Positions 54,561 to 64,000 of a stretch of 64,000 bases of DNA are shown piece after piece. Both the position numbers and the translations under genes were made by a program. This DNA is from Apostichopus japonicus (lineage: Eukaryota; Echinodermata; Holothuroidea; Aspidochirotida; Stichopodidae): contig NC_092577.1 of the NCBI RefSeq assembly GCF_037975245.1, positions 10,449,513-10,513,512 on the forward strand, written 5' to 3'. Under the pieces are notes generated by a model. It was not told the origin of the DNA, made no database searches, and saw nothing but the letters and a program-made list of their open reading frames with translations. Within the stretch, counting starts at the first letter, position 1, and every line of letters starts with the position of its first letter.

Positions 54561-56158
54561 CTGTGGAACATTGACAAAGAACGTTTTAGCTGTTTAACAG
54601 ACGGTAAACCTAATAACATCAGTTACTTTAGAAACCTCAACTTCCATAACCACCATAATCACTGTTGAAGATCATCATCACATCAGGAGTACCGTTGAAT
54701 TCTGATTTAAAGATTGGGTCGTCGATCTGAGTTTATTGAATTACTGTAAATGAGCTATAAGAGGGTCATAAAAACCCATAACCTTTGCCTATCAATGCTA
54801 CCGTTGGTGAGAAAAGAAATTATTTAAAAGATCAACGTGCCATGATACAGTTGCAGTTATTTGATATTATTGTCACAAAACCTATGAAACCTATTCAATT
54901 GACGAACCTCTCGTGTATCCTGTGAAAATATATTGAGCAAATCAGCATGTTTTGATGGAGACTGCTGGTACATTAGAATATTTGTCTTAGAAATGGTGTA
55001 ACACTATATTCTAGTCAATGCAAATCGAACATTTGGTTTCACTATGTTTATCCGTGACCATAAATGATGTTGGCCTACTATAGTGGTTTTCAATATAGTT
55101 GTCAATATGTTTCTTCTCTCCTCTGCAAAGCTAACCAAAGAAAAAGTATCTACGAACGATATATTAAATTATGCATCACGCAATCCTCACATACACAAGG
55201 TAATGTTTTTTTAAATCGCATTAATTCTCAGGAGAAAACCCTAAAATATCTTGTAATGTCAAATGGCTTATCTCTGATAATGAAAGGTTAACATAAAACA
55301 ATACTGTTAGCAAACTCCTTAAACACTAAAGAGCCTGTGTAAGAGAATGTGTTAAAGTAAGTAGGCCTGACGTTTCGATCCTAGCAAGTAGCAGTAACAG
55401 ATGGGACAAATACACGCATGACAGAATATAAACACGTTAAAGAGCAGGATAAACGGACAAGAGATAGATGAAAGAGAATAAGTAGGCAAGGGATGGAGAG
55501 AAGAAACAAACAAACAAGGGGAAGAGGAGAGGTTCGAAATAAACTGTGGAGGGACAAAGTGGGGATTAAATAAAAAGCCTATTATACGTTAATTAAAATA
55601 AAAGTCTTTGACATATAGATAAACTTTGTATGACATAGAAGCAGTGCACTAGACTTTTCAGATACCGTAAGAAACATTTACTGATCGAAATCTGTCCACA
55701 AATTGAAGAGCATAATCTAGGTAAAAGTAGCCAATAAATTTGGTTTGCCATAGTCTGACGGTACCAAACTCGACTGTTGAGAAATTAAATATATGCTCGA
55801 ATGTCAGGGGATGGAAAAAATGTAAACCATCAATAAAGAAAGTTAGTAAAATGTTAAAGTTCAAATGAAAACTTTAAACATAGCGCTAAACGTGAAGTGA
55901 CCGACTTATTTAATATTCGGCAAAACTACAGATAACTCAGAGACAAAGATGAAAAAAGTTTTCAAATATAAGAGATTTCCTTTATGAAAAGGAAATTAAA
56001 AATTGCGACGGAAATTTTAAACTGGTTCACATCTAGCATTGGGTACCACAGTCTCTAAGTTCCTTTCTCGACGAAGCAAAAAACTGTTATCAATTGTTTG
56101 GATATTTCACTAGGGATGAAAAGGGGTCCATTGTCATTTACGTTCAAGGATTAGTAAT
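54561..56158. other. Downstream flank of TRIM copy B
   Basis: About 1.6 kb with no gene, collinear with 38533-40143. AAACAAACAAAC and Penelope-tail-like motifs are shared between the two units. Confidence 0.6.
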
Positions 56159-58354
56159 CTATTTCTCCACTAGACCGTAGGTATACAGCTTTCCCATCTG
56201 GGATGTTGCAATGAGGAGTTTTTCCGCAGTATCCATTTGTAATGTGGTCACACAACGGGAAATGTCATCTATCCGTCTAGTTGATAGTAACTGTCTCCCA
56301 TCCTGGCTATACTGCGTCAAGATACGCTTTACATGTCCTGATATTTCGGCTCGCCATAACATGTAGATAAACTCGCTCTTGTCTGTACACACACTAAAAG
56401 GAACCCAGTCAGCTTCATCTAGATCTGGCTTTGTGAATTCATATCTCATCTTACTCTCTGATCCATCGATCTCGACTGCAAACGCTCTCTTACCGAAAAA
56501 GTCACAGATCAGGAAACTTTGACCTTGTTTAGTGATATCAAAAGATGCAGTGAATACATCTGGAAGTGTCGTCGTGTGACAGTAATTCAACTGACCATCA
56601 AATACATATAAATCTCTACTGTTGGTACCTACTATGATTTTATCTTTGACAGAGTCACTTGCTACACAGTACACAAGCCGACCTTCTGGCCAGCTGGTGA
56701 TGACGTCACTTATTTTCTGACTGTGGTATGAACCATTACGAACGTCGTAAATCCCTATCTCATCGGTCATACAAACTGTTACAACTTTGAACTTTGATAA
56801 AGGACAGCAGAAACGATACGGAGTAGATCCCATTTCTCTTTCCATCCGATCTTGTCGTTGTATTTTCCCTTTTCTGTTGATAACAGAAATATGTGAGTAT
56901 TCTTCAGGTTCACAGGCACCAGTGATGACGATGTTGCCATCGCCACTGCAAGCCATACCATTTATCCACCATCCGTTATCCCTGAATCCATTAATATCAA
57001 CAACAGACTCTTCGTTATCAGTAATTATCACGTTATCAGGGATAACTTTTGTAATATCACGAACACTAAAGTCAGATAAAGATTCTAACTGTGGATATTC
57101 CTTCTTCATTTCTTCTATCAGAGGTTCACAGGCTGCTCTAATATCAGGGATACACTGGGAATCTTTCCACTCGTCCTTAGAAGCAAGGATAGAAGAAGTC
57201 GTTGCTGTGAAGTTCTTGTAACGGTTAATAATCTTGTCACAATAATCTGACATTTCCATTAGTTTGTTGTTATACTCTTTCCTACGTCTTTCTTTGATTG
57301 CTGTCAAATTTCTCAAATCATCAGCTAATTTTTTTAGCTTTCTTTTAAGTTCACTATCAAGTTCGTCGCATTTTACGTTTAACTCTCCACATTCATCATC
57401 GTATTTGCTCTTAGTAGTTTTCCTGATTTCACGATATTTCTCTTTCAACTTGTTTAATTCTTTTTGATAATTTAAATCGATTAGCTTGTTTTCCTCTTTC
57501 CTGTTGTATTCTATGTCCTTGTGGCCTCGTTCACGCTCAGCAGAACTTTTTCCCATTTCATGTTGGACTTTGCTAACCTGTTTATCGTACTGATGTTGCA
57601 ATGTATTTGTCTTTTTCTGGTCATTTTCATTAAGCATTTTTGCGATACTATCAATCTGCTGTGGTAAGCTTAATAACTTACTTTTGTATTGATCTATTTC
57701 AGCAAGTTTTGACTCCAGCAATTTTCTTTCACTCTCTGCTAGTTCAGTGACGTCATGCAGTTCATGGCCTTTGTGCTTACCGTAGGTACACGCGACGCAA
57801 ACAGGTACATTTCCGCAAGAACAACAGCACAACAATGCTGCATGTTTGACATGTGTTTGACACCTGGGATCTTCAGATATTGCCGACAATTTCTCCAGTG
57901 TTAAGTTCTTAGATTCAATGTGATCCAATTTCAGACAGTGTGGTTTGTGTTCTTTGAACATTTTATTGCTGACGTGAACAATGTAACATTGATCGCATAA
58001 AAAATCTTCGCACTTAAAGCAGTATGCTGAAACTGTCGTACACTTTGAACAACTGACACACTTTTTCAAGTCTTTATTTTCGTATGAATTTTGTAGTTGT
58101 ATAAACTCAAGCATACTTTTCATATGAAAATCAGTCTTGAATCCAAGCTCTCCATTTGTTGGTACCAAGCATTCATGTTTACACATTGGACATTGAAATG
58201 TCCCATCGTGGCTTGCTCGAACGATCTCTTTCAAACAGTTTCTGCAGTATCGGTGAAGACACGGTAATAGCTTTGGTTCTCTGAAGTTTTCCAAGCAAAT
58301 AGAGCACATGAAAAAACTCTCGGTCAAGTCCTTCAGAAGAGTTAATGAGGCCAT
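56159..58354 (-). CDS. TRIM-family RING/B-box E3 ubiquitin ligase, copy B, intact
   Basis: A 731-residue uninterrupted single-exon protein. RING finger C3HC4: C17, C20, C32, H34, C37, C40, C55, C58. B-box 1 spans about 97-140 (CVSC...CFKC...CDQC), B-box 2 about 163-201 (CQTH...HKGH). A Lys/Glu-rich coiled coil runs about 205-395 and would dimerise the protein. Residues about 430-731 form a C-terminal region with NHL/propeller-like repeats (NGMACSGDGNIVITG, LYVFDGQLNY, GSESKMRYEF), probably the substrate-binding part. No signal peptide or membrane segment. By family the protein adds ubiquitin to targets in the cytoplasm; TRIM56-like members act in innate immunity, which here is inference. ATG context AAAATGG is good and the start is shared with copy A. 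Confidence 0.95.
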   Translation of the reverse strand: MASLTLLKDLTESFFMCSICLENFREPKLLPCLHRYCRNCLKEIVRASHDGTFQCPMCKHECLVPTNGELGFKTDFHMKSMLEFIQLQNSYENKDLKKCVSCSKCTTVSAYCFKCEDFLCDQCYIVHVSNKMFKEHKPHCLKLDHIESKNLTLEKLSAISEDPRCQTHVKHAALLCCCSCGNVPVCVACTYGKHKGHELHDVTELAESERKLLESKLAEIDQYKSKLLSLPQQIDSIAKMLNENDQKKTNTLQHQYDKQVSKVQHEMGKSSAERERGHKDIEYNRKEENKLIDLNYQKELNKLKEKYREIRKTTKSKYDDECGELNVKCDELDSELKRKLKKLADDLRNLTAIKERRRKEYNNKLMEMSDYCDKIINRYKNFTATTSSILASKDEWKDSQCIPDIRAACEPLIEEMKKEYPQLESLSDFSVRDITKVIPDNVIITDNEESVVDINGFRDNGWWINGMACSGDGNIVITGACEPEEYSHISVINRKGKIQRQDRMEREMGSTPYRFCCPLSKFKVVTVCMTDEIGIYDVRNGSYHSQKISDVITSWPEGRLVYCVASDSVKDKIIVGTNSRDLYVFDGQLNYCHTTTLPDVFTASFDITKQGQSFLICDFFGKRAFAVEIDGSESKMRYEFTKPDLDEADWVPFSVCTDKSEFIYMLWRAEISGHVKRILTQYSQDGRQLLSTRRIDDISRCVTTLQMDTAEKLLIATSQMGKLYTYGLVEK

Positions 58355-58380
58355 TTTATTGGAATTCGTTATTTCGTAAA

Positions 58381-58405
58381 CCTACATGTAGAAAGAAAAG
58401 AAAAA
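58381..58405 (-). promoter_or_regulatory. Probable 5' UTR splice acceptor of TRIM copy B
   Basis: The minus strand reads TTTTCTTTTCTTTCTACATG, then TAG and GTTTACG, 27 bases before the ATG. A strong pyrimidine tract, at the same place as in copy A. Confidence 0.6.
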
Positions 58406-60036
58406 ACACGCACATTGTAAACAGATTTCACACCAAATATACTACGTTACCTGAAGTATGGTTAGCACCGCAACCCTTTTGGTAAATTGGAACCCTATCT
58501 AAATCATAGTTCGTGTTAACAATAAAGTCCTATGGAAAATTTACAATTTTATCGTCAGGAAAAACCTATTTGTACAAACCCGAAAACCCGAAAACAAACC
58601 ATACTGTAGGAATCCAAATTTCACTATGATGCTAAACAGAGTTTATTCTTCAACCAGTCATCCCTTGAACTATCCCTTACGCTAATGCTATTTATTTTTC
58701 TTAGCGAATGCTCAACTATTTTGGCAATAAAGCACATGTAAGGTTTTCTTTTACACAAATATATATCCATTTTGGTTTCGAAGATCATAGGCTTGCCATA
58801 AAAATAGTCCATAGGGTATTATCCATACCGTTGTCACCCTCTGAGCGTTTGCCCTTTGCCATCTTGTTGTTGGACAGGGCAATTAAAATTCAAAATAAAA
58901 CATCTTCATCAAACGTCAATGGGTACTATCCTATTATGTCACGGTAACTATGAAGTGCATTAGATATTTAAACTTAACATAAATATTAAACTTACATATC
59001 GATATTGTCAATATTAAGCTAGACATTTATATGGTTCGAATGTGAACATTTTAGTATCGGTGGATTGTCAGACAATATCATTTTCACATTAATAGTTAAC
59101 AGACTTCACGGCTCTAGGAAAAACGTAGGGCCTTTAAGTGTTCTTTAGAATGTCATTATTCTACTTCATTAGGTTAAAGAGGTTTATTATCATATTAAAT
59201 TGCTTTAGCTACATGTAGGATTGTGCTGAAGTTAACCTGCTCATGTACAATATAACAATGGAAGCTGGTGTAAGGTTGCAAGTAACCACTGGAAAGTACC
59301 CTATATGGGTCAGTTCGGCCAGTATGAAATTCTCGCAATGGAAGTAATCTAACCTTACATTTTACAGCTGTGTGTGTTAACCGACTAGTAAAAAACTTCT
59401 GTAAAGCCAAATCAGATACAAATTTCGAGTGATTCAAGTCGTTTGTTTTATTAAATGGAAAACCTCTGCAGCAGAAATAATCTACAGTAACTAGTCAAAA
59501 TCCGTTGGAGTGAGAATTAGTAAAATCCATCAAGCTATTAAAAGTCGTTTGCTGTAACAGACGTACGTAGGCCTAGTCTGTAGCAGGAACAATCGACAGT
59601 ATAGCTAGTCATAATTCGTTGGAAAAAAATTAACTGTTTAACTGTTTTGAGGCACGCTAACTACAAAGAATGTTCAATATAGATATTGAAGCCAAGGATT
59701 TACCTGGATTTCACTTTGTATGTATCTCGTAAAGGTTGGTTTTGTAACTTCTTTGTCAGGTTTCAGTCAAAACGATCAAGTCCCGAGTAATAGCAGCAAG
59801 TATTGGTTAATGCGTTACATTATTCTGTACGTTGCTTGCCTCTCAGTGTACAAGCGCTAGATATGTGTTACACGTACACCACAATGCACCGTGACACAAT
59901 GGAAATTTAAGTACACATTGCAACATATAGGGGAATTCCTTGTAATGGCAGCGTACACAAATGCTGCTGTCGATATGTGTCACCAACAGCATACGCACGT
60001 AAACCATTCTATATATAGAATATCAAACAGAAGGCG
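58406..60036. other. Upstream region of TRIM copy B
   Basis: About 1.6 kb collinear with unit A, no coding sequence recognised. Open frames here are not kept between the two units. Confidence 0.5.
60010..60017 (+). promoter_or_regulatory. TATA-like box, unit B
   Basis: TATATATA in the same context as in unit A, 20 bp before the conserved ATG. Confidence 0.35.
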
Positions 60037-60087
60037 ATGTCTCGGCCTCATGCGCGTACGCCTACGTTGGTGTGGAAACAAATCAAG
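60037..60087 (+). CDS. Candidate first exon upstream of TRIM copy B (17 codons)
   Basis: ATG opens MSRPHARTPTLVWKQIK and ends in AAATCAAG/GTACGTGT. Against unit A it lacks 12 bases without loss of frame, and otherwise differs at only a few bases. A coding exon of an unknown gene divergent from TRIM is possible; a non-coding leader is equally possible. Confidence 0.35.
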
Positions 60088-61026
60088 GTACGTGTTGGGT
60101 CTTTGATGCAAAACACAGTTTCCCCTTTATTGTATCTTATTTTTATACAAAGGTCTCAAAGGTCTCTGGGAAACTATTTACAAATTTTAATTACTCAAAA
60201 TCCAGTCACTTTTGTCAATAGGAACCTATGCACTGATGTGTAGGTATTGAATGAGCTCCCCCCCCCCCCCCCCACAAAAAAACTTGTTTTTATTACAATT
60301 CAGCTAATTACGTATGAAAATATGCAAATTCAGTCATCCAAGATAGACTTTCTTTGCCAATTTGAAATGATTTTGATAAAATCGTCAAGAATTTTGAAAG
60401 CTGGATAATTGTACAAGACATGTTATTTTATAAGTAAAATATAATTTGATGTTTGAATGTGATGGATATGACTAACTTTTTGACGTTTTGTTAAGTTTTC
60501 ATTCGCGAATAAATTATATTTTTTACAGGCTACCAAATTTAGGGTTTATATCGAAGTCATGGTCTCCATGCTCTTCAGAACTCTTCTGGAGTGATAAGTA
60601 GAGGCTGTTGTGCACCCACATCATCTTGACACCTCAGTTGTTGCTGTAACTGCCGTTAGGGGTAATTAGTTTGTGCATAAATTATAACTTGTAAAATGAG
60701 AAACAAGTTGCTTTGACTTCAAATTTCTTATTCAAACTTTTCAAACCAGTTCATTCCCCCACCTCAATCATATCTATTACCAGGTTGCCAACCTCCCTCC
60801 TTATACCCCACCCCTCCCTCACCCACATGAATTCCTCCCCGTAGCTACATCTATGTAATGTAAAAGCATATTCTTATTGTAAATATATGTTTAGCCACTA
60901 GTCCCAATCAAAGTTACGACAGAAAAGTAGGACAATTTTCAACCAACTTTACCCCATTGCAGTACTCTGCACTATGTCCCACACCCCTCCCCAACCCCCT
61001 GCACTTTCCAGCTTACCTCCTTGGTA

Positions 61027-64000
61027 TTGAGAAGCTTTGTAATATAATCTCATAAAGATGTACAGTACAACAGCATATTCACAGTAAAAAGACCATTAGT
61101 CATTAGTCCCTCCATCAAGGTTTTTACCAATTGTAACCCTACTTGAAGTCTCCCCCCATTTTTTTCTGTGGTGGTGGTGGGGGCCCTACAGATAACGGGG
61201 CCTTTCATGGTCGTTGCTCACCACCAGTTCAAGACATCTGTTTTGGGTGTGGGAGGGGGTTGGGGGGAGAATGGGCAGGTCTTGTTTTGTTTCCAGTTCA
61301 TTTAAATGCCTTGTATGCAAATTAGGAAGAGTCCATATGGCCTTTGTGGGTGAGCCTTATCAATGTCCAACGGCTGGATAGTCTATGAAATGGAGATCCA
61401 AAGCCTCCTCCGTTTCAGAAATTTACAAGCAATAGTCTGTGCGCAGGATCGGTTTATAATGTGCCAATGCGCTCCGGTACGTTTGGTTGATCGAAATTCG
61501 AATCGTTTTTGCTAAATTGTTTGTATGTAATCCACATTTTCAAATTGACCGGTTCTAAAAATGTAACTATCTTGCGGGTACGGTGAGGCATTCGAGAGAA
61601 ACATTTTTAATATGATGTTACAAATTTCCTGTTATGTCTTAGCTAGTTTGTAACTGAGAGGTTCAGTTGATTTAAGTTTCTTACCGGGCTCACGAATTTT
61701 TTGAAAAAATAGGTTAAAAATGTCAAAAATGTAAACTTATCTTTGGACCAAAAATTCCACATGACCTACTCAGAAAAAGGTTGGTAATTGATGCAGGCTG
61801 TTTTCTGTACAAAATAAAGCTATAGGAAGTTCTGTTGTGTATCCTTATTCCAAGTTATGATTTCCCCCCCCCCCTCCAAAAAAAAAAAATGTTAGGCAGC
61901 ATGCCAATTCGATTGGTTGGTAAAATAAAATGACCTCATTTTACCAATTAGTCTGCAACGCCTGCCACATATTTTTCTTGTTTGATGGTCTTTGTGTGAA
62001 TGCTATATGATTAACTACACTGTAGACATGAACATATTTCCAGACAGTGTTAACGCAAAGAGCCTAGTGGTGTTAAAATGCTATGGAGGCTAATTCTCGA
62101 GCCTAAGGTCGATTTCCGACCGTGGCAGGTCGATTACGTAATCACAAAACTTTCCTAGCTATAGCGTGCTAATAAGAGCCAATAAAGCAGATCTTTATAG
62201 GAGATGTGAAGCCTTTTCTGCTTGGAAAATACCATTTAGCAGTACGCTCTTCAGTTTAGACAGAAGCAACACAAATGCTTGAAACATTTCTTCAACCTGA
62301 AAATCGATTTATTTGTCACCAATTGAATTCGCCATTTTATTTGAAGTCCGACAGTTCCCGCCTGTTTCGTGACGTAAGCGAGACACATATTGCATTTCGA
62401 CACATTGAAACCTTCGGAGCTTAACATTTCCTACGCTCCGTTCACGATAACTGAGGCAAGATGTTGCCAAATTTTTCAAGAGGAACTTCAGTTTTCTGAA
62501 AGAGAACATCATAGTTACCTCCCTACGTGAACAATTTCCGAAAGCACTAGACTTAGTGTACAATTCATATTGATAGACGGGAATTAATTAATTTAAAATC
62601 TGGCTCGCAGACGTCATTTTTATAGCTCCCTTGTTATATAATGGCCGCCAACACAGTAGGTATGAACAAATCATAAGAAAATTCCTGAAAATTCTGTGAA
62701 AGGTAGTTTAGACTAGTTATTTCAAAGGTGTAAGAATATTAGTCTCTGCTAAGAGATCACTGCAAAACCCCATGGTTTATTTATCTTCTAAGTATAATTT
62801 GTTGATTGGATATTTGTAAATTAGCCTCGTTATTGATGGCTGGAATATACATCACTATTAGCCACGAGAACCGTGACCAGTTTTGTAATCAAACTGTCGG
62901 GAAAGACTGCTTGATCGTATAACTATATACTATCAATTGATTTTGAGAAAAATGTAATTATCTCTAATCATAGTCCTGTCCTATTCATTTTATTCTCATT
63001 AAACTGACCACAAAACCTTGTACAAAGCATACAAGTCTTTTTACATGTAAACAAGGGCCAGATGTTCCATATAGATTCCTCCGGCAGATACTTAAAATTC
63101 ATACAACAAACATTGATACGCCGATGTCAGAAAACATTGTAAGTTTAGGCTTCCCAATGCGTTCGGAATTGAATACTTGATTTCTATTAAATTGCTGACT
63201 AACATAACCTTGGCTTTGTTCCGTTTTTTCCGCGTCATTTTAGTAGAAAGTTAACCGGAGAAGACAAAAATGCAGACTGGAACAGAGATGCCAAATTTTG
63301 AAAATCATTTAGAGGTTTAAGAAAATGAACACTGTTTTGTGGTATTTTTATTGACACTTTTCATAAAACGTTACATTACGATTACTCAAAACATACTGAA
63401 AAACTTCTAGGAAAATACTAACATGCTTTTTCTATATATACATTAAAATAAGAGAATAAGGAATAATAAACAGAAAAGTGCAAAAAGAAGAAACTCAGCA
63501 ACAGAAACAAAGCAAAGTAGAATCAGAGAAAGTGTACACCCCCCCCCCAAAAAAAATAAGGATATTTTATCAAGCATTACTTGCAAGTTAGATTCCTGAA
63601 AATTAAGTTGATTTCTTCTTAAATTAATAGAAATGTCTTCATCGATTCTTCAAAACTGCATATGGACCCTATTTATTTGGGAATAATTGAATGTTTCAAA
63701 GTTGTTAACAGTTTGTGATTGCATCAGGCAACATCTTATATTGTATGATGTGATCATGGCAACTGAGCTAAAACAGTCTGTCTTTCCTTGTTACATTCAA
63801 ATCATCTATCAACATAGAGAACTTACATTTCTACAGAAAGTGGCATTTTGATGACTCTTCAAATAAAACAGCTGCTCAAACTTTCAAAATGCAGTGCACA
63901 TTAATGAAGAAGAGATGAGGTACAGGGGGAAAAGATTTACATTTATTACCTAGAATGATACCGTTAGCATGCACATGTTATGTTAAGTATGGGCTGAATT
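61027..64000. other. Right-hand intergenic region
   Basis: About 3 kb without a recognisable gene. C- and G-rich runs occur at 61863-61875 and 61165-61270. A degenerate tRNA-like stretch (GAGCCTAGTGG...GGTCGATTTCC) at about 62058-62120 may be an old SINE. The 84-codon minus frame at 62309-62563 has no family motif. Confidence 0.5.

Larger units (their letters stand above)
54558..61026. repeat. Direct duplication, unit B
   Basis: Matches unit A (38533-50027) end to end apart from the Harbinger and 0.6-kb gaps. It contains the intact TRIM gene. Confidence 0.92.

Noticed and set aside
62309-62563. 84-codon minus frame as a small Cys/Arg-rich protein gene
   Set aside because: No signal peptide, no repeated Cys spacing and no splice or promoter support; likely chance.
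1-64000. CRISPR array, bacterial operon or phage system
   Set aside because: No spaced direct repeats of CRISPR type, no Shine-Dalgarno-led gene trains; spliced genes, LINE, SINE and Harbinger elements show a eukaryotic genome.

Overview
The window is eukaryotic DNA: AT-rich, gene-poor, full of microsatellites and transposable-element remains, with spliced-gene signals and no prokaryotic organisation. RING/B-box (TRIM) genes in tandem, Harbinger, Penelope-like, LINE and Ty3 elements and tRNA-derived SINEs together suggest a marine invertebrate. The intronless TRIM56/45-like genes look to me like an echinoderm, perhaps a sea cucumber; that is an inference from recall, not a search.

Layout. 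1-1.8 kb: 5'-truncated LINE reverse transcriptase on the minus strand, running off the left edge. 4.26-35.18 kb: a very large imperfect inverted repeat. Its left arm (4264-17263) and right arm (30385-35177) match in reverse complement, block by block. The left arm is swollen by insertions whose empty sites can be read in the right arm: a Harbinger element (4773-8466, itself holding a dead pogo-like transposase), a LINE fragment (10696-13245, carrying a SINE and a long TACA array) and a 2.8-kb TTAA-flanked element (14044-16836). The right arm has its own 468-bp TTAA-type MITE. Both arms hold a decayed copy of the C-terminal part of the TRIM family. The spacer contains a 10-kb Ty3 retrotransposon (19187-29149, minus strand) with LTRs about 2% different, a Leu-tRNA primer site, many frameshifts and a 1.27-kb insertion in pol.

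35.2-38.5 kb is microsatellite-rich, with a TGTAACCC...GGGTTACA element of about 1.5 kb. From 38.5 to 61.0 kb lies a direct duplication: unit A (38533-50027) and unit B (54558-61026), each with one TRIM gene on the minus strand. Copy B is an intact 731-residue RING, B-box, coiled-coil, propeller-type protein. Copy A is split near its C-terminus by a second Harbinger element (40326-44783) carrying Myb-like and HARBI1 genes, so its open frame now ends in eight residues encoded by the transposon end. The 4.5 kb between the units holds two SINE copies and a Penelope-like GIY-YIG fragment. The last 3 kb shows nothing I can name.

The only host genes I would defend are the two TRIM genes, presumed cytoplasmic ubiquitin ligases that may act in innate immunity. 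The rest is a record of transposons: the paralogous copies inside this one window give pre-insertion sites, so target duplications and relative ages can be read without outside data. Three of the four TRIM-family copies have a transposon inserted in the same C-terminal region.
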